Of a stretch of DNA of 64,000 nt, positions 51,490-59,646 are shown piece by piece (positions within the stretch are counted from its first letter, which is position 1; the number at the start of each line of letters is the position of its first letter). Under the pieces are notes generated by a model that saw nothing but the letters and a program-made list of their open reading frames with translations, ran no database searches and was not told where the DNA came from. The translations under genes were made by a program, and so were the position numbers. This DNA comes from Spirochaetia bacterium (GTDB taxonomy: Bacteria > Spirochaetota > Spirochaetia > Treponematales > Treponemataceae). The stretch spans positions 29,711 to 93,710 of the forward strand of contig CAAGIS010000140.1 of the NCBI GenBank assembly GCA_900769985.1. The letters run 5' to 3'.

Positions 51490-53289
51490 ATGGCAGATGT
51501 AAAAATTGAATTTAAAAAACTTGTTGCAGGTGCGTTGAACTTATTTATTCAACAGGCTAATCCTGAACTTGAATCAATATCAGCTGATGTGCTTGCCGTT
51601 CAAACTCCGCCAAATAGGGAAATGGGCGATTTAGGAATTCCGATGTTTGCTTTTGCCAAAACTTTAAAAATGGCACCTCCGCAGATTTCGGCGGAAGTAG
51701 TAAAGTTAATTACTGATTCTTCTATCGGCGAAATTATTGCAGTAGGTCCGTATATTAATTTAAAGCTGAACAAATCAAATGAGGCTTTTTCAATTCTTGA
51801 AAAAATCAACACTCAAAAAGAAGAATACGGAAGCCTTGACTCAGAAAATAAAAAACCTTTTGCAAACCGCCGTGTTATGGTTGAGTTCAGTTCTCCAAAT
51901 ACAAACAAGCCTTTGCACTTGGGGCATTTAAGAAACGATGCACTTGGTGAATCAGTAAGCCGCATTTTAAAGGCTGCCGGTGCTGATGTTTTTAAAGTTG
52001 ATTTAATCAATAACCGTGGCATTCACATCTGTAAATCAATGCTTGCGTATAAATTATTCCATGAACAAAAAGGTGATACTCCCGAAACACTTGGAATGAA
52101 GGGAGACCATTTTGTAGGTCAGTGCTATGTTGAATTTGACAAATGGTCAAAGGAGCACCCTGAAGCTCAGGAGCAGGCAGAAGAAATGCTTGTAAAATGG
52201 GAAGCCGGCGATAGCGAAGTTCGTGCCCTTTGGGAAAAGATGAATGAATGGACGCTTGATGGTGTCAAGGCAACTTACGAAAGGACAGGCGTTTCGTTTG
52301 ACAAGTTCTATCTTGAAAGCGATACTTACTTAAAAGGAAAAGACGAAATTTTAAAAGGTCTTGAAAAAGGCGTTTTCTTTAAGGCAGATGACGGCTCTGT
52401 GCGTATTGACGTAACTGATGTCGTAGGTAAGGGCAAGGACGAAGAGAACCACGAAAAAGTCCTCCTTCGTAAAGACGGAACTTCTGTCTATATTACGCAG
52501 GATATTGGTACTGCAATCAGCCGTCATGATGACTGGCCGTTTAACCAGCTTGTATACGTCGTAGCTTCTGAACAGAATTATCATTTTAAAATTCTGTTTC
52601 ACATTCTTAAAAAACTTGGATTTGAATGGAGTGACAAACTTTATCATTTGAGCTATGGTCTTGTAAACCTTCCGTCTGGCAGAATGAAAAGTCGCGAAGG
52701 TACAATCGTAGATGCAGATGATTTGATAGACTCTCTTCATTCTGATGCGCTTGCAGCAATTAAAGAGCGTGGTCGTGATGAAGAAGTAGGTAATGCAGAT
52801 GAGGTTGCAGAAAAAGTTGCGCTTGCGGCATTGCACTATTATCTTTTGCAGGCAACTCCGATTAAAGATATGCTTTTTAATCCGCAGGAAAGCCTTTCGT
52901 TCAACGGGAATACAGGACCTTACTTGCAGTATATGGGTGCGCGCATTACTTCTATTCTGCGCAAGGCAAAAGAAAGTGGTATAAAGCCTGACTGCAGTAA
53001 AGAAGCTGTCAGCCGTCTGGTGGCGGCAGAAGAATGGGAATTAATCTGTTCTCTCGGCAATTTCCCTGACATGATTTTAAGGGCAGCAGAAAATCTTGAT
53101 CCGAGCATCATTACTGCATATTTATATGATGTTTGCAAACTGTTCAGCAAATTTTATCAGCAGTGTTCTATTGTAAATGCAGAAGACAGTCAGCTTGCAT
53201 CCGCACGGCTTTATCTTGCAGAATGTACTCTGGTTGTTTTGAAGCGGGCTATGAATCTTGTTCTTGTTCCATTTCTTGAAAAAATGTAA
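51490..53289 (+). CDS. argS: Arginine-tRNA ligase
   Basis: A 599-residue class-I synthetase. HIGH appears as KPLHLGHLRNDALGES (about residues 139-154), and the KMSKS-like loop as RMKSREG (about 398-404), which lacks the first Lys as in many ArgRS. The N-terminal additive domain (FKKLVAGALNLFIQQA) and C-terminal DALR-type anticodon domain (LYDVCKLFSKFYQQCSIVNA) are present. It follows thrS by 69 nt with its own SD (TAGGAAA), separated by hairpin copy A. Confidence 0.95.
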   Translation: MADVKIEFKKLVAGALNLFIQQANPELESISADVLAVQTPPNREMGDLGIPMFAFAKTLKMAPPQISAEVVKLITDSSIGEIIAVGPYINLKLNKSNEAFSILEKINTQKEEYGSLDSENKKPFANRRVMVEFSSPNTNKPLHLGHLRNDALGESVSRILKAAGADVFKVDLINNRGIHICKSMLAYKLFHEQKGDTPETLGMKGDHFVGQCYVEFDKWSKEHPEAQEQAEEMLVKWEAGDSEVRALWEKMNEWTLDGVKATYERTGVSFDKFYLESDTYLKGKDEILKGLEKGVFFKADDGSVRIDVTDVVGKGKDEENHEKVLLRKDGTSVYITQDIGTAISRHDDWPFNQLVYVVASEQNYHFKILFHILKKLGFEWSDKLYHLSYGLVNLPSGRMKSREGTIVDADDLIDSLHSDALAAIKERGRDEEVGNADEVAEKVALAALHYYLLQATPIKDMLFNPQESLSFNGNTGPYLQYMGARITSILRKAKESGIKPDCSKEAVSRLVAAEEWELICSLGNFPDMILRAAENLDPSIITAYLYDVCKLFSKFYQQCSIVNAEDSQLASARLYLAECTLVVLKRAMNLVLVPFLEKM

Positions 53290-53335
53290 TGACTGTAAAA
53301 TGAAATTTTACTTGTAAGTCTTGTTTTAAAATATA

Positions 53336-53366
53336 AATCCCGTGCTTGACACGGGATTATTTTTTT
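53336..53366 (+). terminator. Intrinsic terminator after argS
   Basis: AATCCCGTG (53336-53344), loop CTTGA, CACGGGATT (53350-53358), then AT and a run of T. This is the cleanest intrinsic terminator in the window. The -35 of the next promoter lies inside it. Confidence 0.85.
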
Positions 53367-53376
53367 ATGATAGAAT
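53346..53376 (+). promoter_or_regulatory. Putative promoter of the oligopeptide transporter operon
   Basis: TTGACA (53346-53351) sits in the loop and descending arm of the argS terminator; TAGAAT (53371-53376) follows after 19 bp, a long spacer. If real, the -10 ends 6 nt before the second ATG (53383). Confidence 0.45.
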
Positions 53377-55200
53377 ATGAAAATGCAAAAAATATTTTTA
53401 ATTTTATGTTTTGTTTTTCTTTTATTTAGCTGTAAAAAAGTTCCCGTAATGACTTTAGAACAAATCGAAGAATCAAAAAACTTGAGTTCTGAGCAGATAA
53501 TTTCTAAAACTGTTTCAAAGTTCTGGGATGGCTCTGATTATGTTCCCGGTAAAATCGGAGGAACGTGGAATGCCGTGCTTAATGCAGATCCGAAAACTTT
53601 TAATCATTTGATTGCTGAACGTGACGGTACTTCAAGTTCAATTATACAGATGACAACTGATTCTATTGCAGAATATGATACTTTTTCCAAGAGCTGGATT
53701 CCGCAGGCATGTTTTTTTGAAATTGAAATTGACGAAGAAAAGCAAACTTTGACTGTTCACTGTACGATTCGTGACGGTCTGTTCTGGAGTTACTGCAACA
53801 GTGATGAGAAAATTCCTGTTACGTCTGATGATATTGTCTGGTGGTATGACAACATTTCCGGTAATCCTGAGTTTCAAAGTTCAGCATATAGCGGTCAGTT
53901 TGTTACGATGCCAGACGGTTCTGTTGAACGAATTCGTGCGGTAAAAATTGATGACAGACATTTTGATTTTGTATATCCGCGTATTGTTGCAGATCCTGTT
54001 TTGTCATCGAACTGCAGTTTTTATCCGAGCTGGATTTATAAAGAAGCTTTTGAAAAAAACGGAACAGAAGGCGTTAAAAATCTGTTCAGTATAAATACAG
54101 ACCCGAGAACGATTCCGTCAATGGGACGTTATTACATAAGCGAATACAGTCCTGGTCAGCGACTTGTTTTTTCTCGCAATCCGAATTACTGGCAGAAAGA
54201 CGAAAATGGAATTTCAAATCCTTATCCTGAACAGACTGTATACCAGATTGTCGGCGACCAGAATACAAGTTATCTTTTGTTCAAGCAGGGTAAGCTTGAA
54301 ACTTATTCTCCAAACCCGGAAAATTTAAGCGACATCATAAATGCGCAGAATTCTGACTATACTGTTTTTAACAGCGAGGCTTCAATCGGCGCTTTGATGT
54401 GGTCGTTCAACCAAAATCCTAAAAATAAAAATGAAGCGTATTATGAATGGTTTACAAAAAAAGAATTCCGTCAGGCGATGAGCTGCCTTTTAAATCGTGA
54501 GCGGATTGTAAACCAGACTTTTAGAGGTCTTGCTTCTCCAAAGTATGATTTCTTTCCTGATGCAAATCCGTTTTACAATAAAGACATTCAGTTGAAATAC
54601 AAATATGATAGGCAGAAGGCAGTTGAACTTCTTTCTGCTGCAGGAATCACTCAGGATAAAGATAAGATTATGCGTGACTGGAAAAACCGTCCTGTAGAAT
54701 TTGATCTTGTCATTGCTTCGTCTTCCACTACGACAAATGATATGGCGCAGATTATTTTTGATGAGTGCAAGGCAGTCGGTATAACGGTGAACGTAAGGCA
54801 GACTGATTTTCAGAAAATGGTTGAACAGCTTACGGCAACTTATGACTGGCAGTCTGTAATAATAGGTCTCGGTTCAAATTTTTTTCCTACTCAAGGGTCA
54901 AATGTCTGGCCTAGTTCCGGTAACCTTCATCTGTGGAATCCTCTTCAAAGGCAGCCTGCAACTGACTGGGAAGCACGGATTGATTATTTATATAACGAAG
55001 GCTCGTATACAATCGATAAAGAAAAATCAAAACAAATCTGGGATGAGTATCAGACTATTCTGCTTGAACAGTGTCCTGTAATTTATCTTGTAACTGACAG
55101 GGGATTTCTTGCAATAAACAATCGATGGGATTTTTCAAATTTTTATTTTGACAATAAAAACGGTGCTATGACTACGAGAGTGTTTTTGAGAGATAAGTAG
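53377..55200 (+). CDS. Oligopeptide ABC transporter substrate-binding lipoprotein
   Basis: A 607-residue family-5 extracellular solute-binding protein. The lipobox LFSC (cysteine near residue 19) anchors it. Family blocks: FNHLIAERDGTSSSIIQMTT, VHCTIRDGLFWSYCNSDEKI, GRYYISEYSPGQRLVFSRNP and MSCLLNRERIVNQTFRGLAS. It captures peptides for the downstream permeases. Two near starts exist (53377 and 53383, MK-MQKIF); the promoter spacing favours the second, a two-residue difference. First gene of the operon. Confidence 0.9.
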   Translation: MKMQKIFLILCFVFLLFSCKKVPVMTLEQIEESKNLSSEQIISKTVSKFWDGSDYVPGKIGGTWNAVLNADPKTFNHLIAERDGTSSSIIQMTTDSIAEYDTFSKSWIPQACFFEIEIDEEKQTLTVHCTIRDGLFWSYCNSDEKIPVTSDDIVWWYDNISGNPEFQSSAYSGQFVTMPDGSVERIRAVKIDDRHFDFVYPRIVADPVLSSNCSFYPSWIYKEAFEKNGTEGVKNLFSINTDPRTIPSMGRYYISEYSPGQRLVFSRNPNYWQKDENGISNPYPEQTVYQIVGDQNTSYLLFKQGKLETYSPNPENLSDIINAQNSDYTVFNSEASIGALMWSFNQNPKNKNEAYYEWFTKKEFRQAMSCLLNRERIVNQTFRGLASPKYDFFPDANPFYNKDIQLKYKYDRQKAVELLSAAGITQDKDKIMRDWKNRPVEFDLVIASSSTTTNDMAQIIFDECKAVGITVNVRQTDFQKMVEQLTATYDWQSVIIGLGSNFFPTQGSNVWPSSGNLHLWNPLQRQPATDWEARIDYLYNEGSYTIDKEKSKQIWDEYQTILLEQCPVIYLVTDRGFLAINNRWDFSNFYFDNKNGAMTTRVFLRDK

Positions 55201-55207
55201 GTTTAAA

Positions 55208-56272
55208 ATGATAAAAAAAATTAAAGAAAAATTTCCGCTTGCATATTTTATAGTTTCGCGCGTTGTAACGATGCTGCTGCTTTTGTTTTTGCTCGGTTTT
55301 GCATTGTTCGGCCTTATGGCTTTAGCTCCCGGCGATATCGTTGATCAGATGATGACGCAGCAGATTATGGCAGGCGCACAGGGAAATTCTGCAATGAACT
55401 CTTTAAAGTCTGTGCAGGACAATGTTTTTAATGAAGAACAGCTTTTAAAAACGAGACAGGAACTTGGACTTGACCAGCCGTTTTATGTTCAGTATTTCAG
55501 ATGGTTAAAGCGCGTAATTGTAGACCATGATTTGGGAGTAAGTCTTATTTCACGCGCGCCTGTCAGTTTTCTTATGGGTTCACGTCTGATGAATTCCTTG
55601 ATATTAAATTTAATTTCGCTTGTTTTGATAACTGTCTTTTCTTTTTTGCTCGGAGTTTATTTTTCGAGTAAGGCAGGAACAAAACTTGATGTTGCGATAA
55701 CTTTTTTTGCGCTGTTTTTTCATGCGTTTCCGGGAATACTTCTTTTGATTCTGCTTCAGCTTGTTGCTTCTGTTACAGGACTGTTTCCTGTGACGGCATA
55801 TCCGGCTTTTCCATTCAGTTCAGCTCCTGTAAAATTTACGTTCAGTTATATGCATCATATTTTTCTTCCGCTTTTATGTTCGTTCTTGGGCGGTGTCGGC
55901 GGAACTATGAGGACAATCCGGGCGACTATGCTTGATCAGCTTGGAATGCCGTATATTTTTGCCCTTCGTGCAAGAGGAATTTCTGAAAAGCGCATTTTTT
56001 TAAATCATGCTTTCCGCAATACTCTGAATCCTTATATTACAGGAAGTGCAAACCTTCTGGCATCTTTATTCAGCGGTTCTATGATTATGGAAATTATTTT
56101 TGCCTATCCTGGAGTCGGCCGCTTAACTTACGAAGCAGTTTTGCAGCAGGATATAAATCTAGTGCTTGCAAACAATATGTTTTTGTCTGCGCTTGTTCTG
56201 GCAGGGATGTTGATTTCTGATATTCTGCTTGCAGTCGTTGACCCTAGAATCAGATATGGCGCTGAAAAATAA
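55208..56272 (+). CDS. oppB: Oligopeptide ABC transporter permease (OppB-type)
   Basis: A 354-residue permease with about six membrane helices (ALFGLMALAPGD, LISLVLITVFSFLLGVYF) and the EAA-loop DQLGMPYIFALRARGISEKR, which docks onto the ATPase. The N-terminal GLDQPFYVQYFRWLKRV segment is typical of OppB/DppB. It begins 7 nt after the binding-protein gene and is followed after 21 nt by the fused permease-ATPase. Confidence 0.9.
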   Translation: MIKKIKEKFPLAYFIVSRVVTMLLLLFLLGFALFGLMALAPGDIVDQMMTQQIMAGAQGNSAMNSLKSVQDNVFNEEQLLKTRQELGLDQPFYVQYFRWLKRVIVDHDLGVSLISRAPVSFLMGSRLMNSLILNLISLVLITVFSFLLGVYFSSKAGTKLDVAITFFALFFHAFPGILLLILLQLVASVTGLFPVTAYPAFPFSSAPVKFTFSYMHHIFLPLLCSFLGGVGGTMRTIRATMLDQLGMPYIFALRARGISEKRIFLNHAFRNTLNPYITGSANLLASLFSGSMIMEIIFAYPGVGRLTYEAVLQQDINLVLANNMFLSALVLAGMLISDILLAVVDPRIRYGAEK

Positions 56273-56293
56273 AAACGATGAACAGGAATTAAT

Positions 56294-58270
56294 ATGAAAA
56301 ATGAATTGAATTATATAAAGCGAAAACCAGTTGCATTTGTTTCTCTTGTCGTGCTGTGTATTTTTTATGTTGCAATGATTTTTGCAGAATTTCTTTCGCC
56401 TTATACTCCGACACAGACTTTTGAAGAAAATACTTTTCATCCAGCAAATATAAAAATTACAGCGCATGGAATTAAAGTTCAGGAGGCGCGTGTTTTAAAC
56501 CGCGTTACATGGGAATATGCTTATGTAAAAGATTTGTATCATGATTTGAATTTTTTTGTTCATGGGGAAAGCTATAAAGTCTTAGGAATTTTTAACTGTG
56601 ACATTCACCTTTTTGGAACTGCTCCTGACAGTGAAGGTAAAATTTATCCTGCGTATCTGTTTGGTGCTGACAATCTTGGGCGTGATATGTTTTCGCGTGT
56701 GATTTACGGAAGCAGGATTTCCCTAACAATCGGATTTGTTGCAACTGCAGTCTCTCTTGCACTGGCAATTATTCTCGGTGGCATTGCAGGATTTTTTGGT
56801 GGAAAGCCAGACTGGATTATAATGCGCGGTGCAGAATTTTTTATGCTTATTCCTGGAATTTATCTTATTCTTTTTTTACGTTCGCTTTTAAACTCAAAAA
56901 TGGACAGCGGAACTTCGTATATGATTATTACTCTGATTCTTGCTCTGGTAGGCTGGCCAGGAAGTGCAAGGACTTTCCGCGGAATGATTCATTCAATTAA
57001 GCGCGAAGAATTTGTCATGAACGCAAAGCTTGAAGGTGTACCGTCTGTCGTTATTATTTTTAAATACATTATGCCACAGATTTTAAGTCTGCTTATTGTA
57101 AGTACGACTTTGAGCATCCCAGGTTTTATTATGAGCGAAACTACATTGTCATATATCGGACTTGGAATTTCTGATCCGGCTGTAAGCTGGGGCTCGATGA
57201 TAAATCGCGAAATATCAACTTTGAGCAATCTGTCGCGCTATCCGTGGCTTTTGATTCCAGTGTGGCTTTTGCTTGTCGTAACGCTTGCATTTAATTTTTT
57301 AGGTGATGCGTTGCGTGATTTTTACGATCCTTATCATGCAGTTTTTCCGTCGTTTAAATCCTGGCTCAAAAAATCAAAAGACAAATCTATTCAGAAAGAA
57401 AAATCTGCAAGTGTTCCTGCTGAACCTGTAAAAGATGATGTGCTTTTATCAATGCAGAATGTAAAAGTTGATTTTTACATTACAATGAATGATGGAGAAC
57501 ATGTTGTTCATGCCGTAAAAGGAATTTCTTATGAATTAAAAAAAGGTGAAATTCTTGGAATAGTCGGTGAGTCTGGTTCTGGAAAATCTGTGAGTACTAC
57601 TGCAATTCCGGGACTCCTGCCAAAAAATGCACGGCAGTCAGGTCATATAATTTTTGACGGAATTGATTTGACAGAACTTTCGCAAAAAGAACTTCGTGAA
57701 TATCGCGGAAAGAAAATCGGATTGATTTTTCAAGAGCCTGGTCGTTCGTTTGATCCGCTCCAAAATATCGGGAATGTCTTTCTGGAAGTTTATAAAAATT
57801 TGAATCCCGATATTACAAAAGAAGAAGCTTTTGCAAAGGCAGAAAGACTTTTGCAGGAAGTCGGGCTTCCTGATCCGAAAAGCCGTCTGCAGAATTTTCC
57901 TCATCAGTTTTCCGGCGGTCAGTTGCAGCGGATTGGGATTGCACTTGCACTTGCACAGGGCTGCTCTCTTTTGATTGCAGATGAACCTACAACAGCTCTT
58001 GACGTTACGATTCAAATGCAGATTACAGGGCTTTTGACTGACCTCAGAAAAAAACATAATCTTTCGATTTTGTTTATAAGTCATGATATTGACCTTGTTG
58101 CAAATATTTCTGACAGGATAATAGTCATGCATAACGGAATTATAGAAGAGCAGGGGAATGCAAAAGAAGTTCTTGAAAATCCAAAAGCTGATTATACAAA
58201 ACATCTTTTGTCAATGCGTCCGCAATTTGGACAGCACTATACTACGCAAAGTGCAGGTGAGTCAAAATGA
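56294..58270 (+). CDS. Fused oligopeptide permease and ATPase (OppC-OppD)
   Basis: A 658-residue fusion. Residues about 1-350 are an OppC-type permease: one N-terminal helix, a periplasmic loop, then FGADNLGRDMFSRVIYGSRI and the EAA loop EEFVMNAKLEGVPSVVIIFK. After a Lys/Glu/Pro-rich linker (about 355-380), residues about 385-650 form an OppD-type ATPase: Walker A GESGSGKS, signature FSGGQLQRIGIALALAQ, Walker B LLIADEPTTALD, H-loop LFISHD. No stop or frame change separates the halves. The end overlaps oppF by 4 nt. Confidence 0.92.
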   Translation: MKNELNYIKRKPVAFVSLVVLCIFYVAMIFAEFLSPYTPTQTFEENTFHPANIKITAHGIKVQEARVLNRVTWEYAYVKDLYHDLNFFVHGESYKVLGIFNCDIHLFGTAPDSEGKIYPAYLFGADNLGRDMFSRVIYGSRISLTIGFVATAVSLALAIILGGIAGFFGGKPDWIIMRGAEFFMLIPGIYLILFLRSLLNSKMDSGTSYMIITLILALVGWPGSARTFRGMIHSIKREEFVMNAKLEGVPSVVIIFKYIMPQILSLLIVSTTLSIPGFIMSETTLSYIGLGISDPAVSWGSMINREISTLSNLSRYPWLLIPVWLLLVVTLAFNFLGDALRDFYDPYHAVFPSFKSWLKKSKDKSIQKEKSASVPAEPVKDDVLLSMQNVKVDFYITMNDGEHVVHAVKGISYELKKGEILGIVGESGSGKSVSTTAIPGLLPKNARQSGHIIFDGIDLTELSQKELREYRGKKIGLIFQEPGRSFDPLQNIGNVFLEVYKNLNPDITKEEAFAKAERLLQEVGLPDPKSRLQNFPHQFSGGQLQRIGIALALAQGCSLLIADEPTTALDVTIQMQITGLLTDLRKKHNLSILFISHDIDLVANISDRIIVMHNGIIEEQGNAKEVLENPKADYTKHLLSMRPQFGQHYTTQSAGESK

Positions 58271-59244
58271 ATTCAAACGAAAAAAATAATACGCTAATTA
58301 AAGTTGAAAATTTATCAAAGACTTTTGAATTGCAGGCAGGATTTTTTTCCAGAAAAGATAAGCAAGTTTTTGCCGTAAATAACATTTCATTCAAAATCTG
58401 CCGGGGCGAAACTTACGGCATAGTAGGCGAGTCCGGCTGCGGAAAAACTACGACAGCACGATTACTCATAAAAATGTATCCTGCAACTTCCGGAAATATC
58501 TTTTATTATAAAGACGATGGAACTGTACTTAATGTTTCTGAACTGAATAAAAAAGAGTCAAAATTATATCAGGAAAAAGTAAAATATGTTTTTCAGGATC
58601 CTGCAAAATCGTTAAATCCAAGAATGAATGTCCAGTCAATTATTACTGACGGACTTAAATATTCTTCAAAAAAAATTTCAAAAGAAGAGTCTTATGAACT
58701 TGCAGAAAAAATTATTCAGGACGTTGGATTAAAACCTGAAGACTTGCATAAACGCCCTTCAGAATTTTCAGGCGGACAGCGACAGAGAATTTCCATTGCA
58801 CGCGGTTTAATTCTGGAACCAGAACTTTTGATTTGCGATGAAGTTGTTTCTGCTCTTGACGTTTCTATTCAGGCACAGATTTTAAATCTTCTGACAGATT
58901 TAAGGCGGACACGGAATTTAAGTTTTCTTTTTATAACACATGATTTGAGAGTTGCATGCTTTTTCTGTGATAAAATTGGAGTTATGTATCGCGGGGTTCT
59001 TGTTGAAGAAGCACCTGCTGCAACTCTTTACAAAAATGCAGTTCATCCTTATACAAAACTTTTATTTGAAGCGGCGACGGGTTTTACATCCAGTTCAAGC
59101 GTAGAAGTAAAGACCACTTTGCAAAAAGAAACTGGCTGTCCGTTTGCACACCGCTGCAGCCGTGCCGAAAAAAAATGTTTTGAAAGCTGCCCTGAATTGA
59201 AAACTATAAATGAAAATCATCTGGTCAGGTGCTTTAATGCCTGA
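58267..59244 (+). CDS. oppF: Oligopeptide ABC transporter ATPase (OppF-type)
   Basis: A 325-residue ATPase with Walker A VGESGCGKTTTARLL, signature FSGGQRQRISIARGL, Walker B LLICDEVVSALD (Val-Val in place of the usual Pro-Thr) and H-loop LFITHD. The C-terminal oligopeptide-transporter tail has a Cys cluster (CPFAHRCSRAEKKCFESC) common in this subfamily. ATG overlaps the stop of the fused gene. It pairs with the ATPase half of the fusion to power the transporter. Confidence 0.92.
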   Translation: MNSNEKNNTLIKVENLSKTFELQAGFFSRKDKQVFAVNNISFKICRGETYGIVGESGCGKTTTARLLIKMYPATSGNIFYYKDDGTVLNVSELNKKESKLYQEKVKYVFQDPAKSLNPRMNVQSIITDGLKYSSKKISKEESYELAEKIIQDVGLKPEDLHKRPSEFSGGQRQRISIARGLILEPELLICDEVVSALDVSIQAQILNLLTDLRRTRNLSFLFITHDLRVACFFCDKIGVMYRGVLVEEAPAATLYKNAVHPYTKLLFEAATGFTSSSSVEVKTTLQKETGCPFAHRCSRAEKKCFESCPELKTINENHLVRCFNA

Positions 59245-59259
59245 TGAGAGTTTTATATT

Positions 59260-59286
59260 AGTCTGACTGTCATCAGCAGTCTGACT
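59260..59286 (+). promoter_or_regulatory. Direct repeats upstream of trpR
   Basis: AGTCTGACT at 59260-59268 and again at 59278-59286, start-to-start 18 bp (near two helical turns). They lie just upstream of the trpR promoter and may be operator half sites. Confidence 0.45.
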
Positions 59287-59304
59287 ATACTGATAAGGTT
59301 GCGC

Positions 59305-59333
59305 TTGTCAGTAATCTTTTTTTAGATTAAACT
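59305..59333 (+). promoter_or_regulatory. trpR promoter, leaderless geometry
   Basis: TTGTCA (59305-59310), 17-bp spacer, TAAACT (59328-59333), GTTTAT and then ATG; no SD. Confidence 0.65.
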
Positions 59334-59339
59334 GTTTAT

Positions 59340-59642
59340 ATGCAAAATAATTCAGAGAAAATTAAAGAAGATTCGTTTGAAGAACTTGTTCAGATTTTTA
59401 CGGACATTACTGACAAAAAATTTATGAAGGATTTTATGGAATGTCTGTTTACTGCTGCAGAACGGGCAGATTTTGCAAACCGTTGGATTCTGGTTAAAGA
59501 AATTGACAGGGGAACTACACAGCGCGACATTGCAAAAACATTTAATATGTCGCTTTGCAAAATTACAAGGGGTTCAAAGGAACTTAGCAAAAAGGGCAGC
59601 GCATTTCGCGCCGTCCTTGATAAATATAAAACAAAAAACTGA
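59340..59642 (+). CDS. trpR: TrpR-family transcriptional repressor
   Basis: A 100-residue all-helical TrpR homologue. The helix-turn-helix is TTQRDIAKTFNMSLCKITRG followed by SKELSKKGSAFR, the conserved end of TrpR. AERADFANRWILVKEI is the tryptophan-side helix region. No tryptophan genes are in the window; its targets are unknown. It could sense tryptophan or act on neighbours such as the opp operon. The start coincides with the predicted transcription start. Confidence 0.88.
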   Translation: MQNNSEKIKEDSFEELVQIFTDITDKKFMKDFMECLFTAAERADFANRWILVKEIDRGTTQRDIAKTFNMSLCKITRGSKELSKKGSAFRAVLDKYKTKN

Positions 59643-59646
59643 ACTT

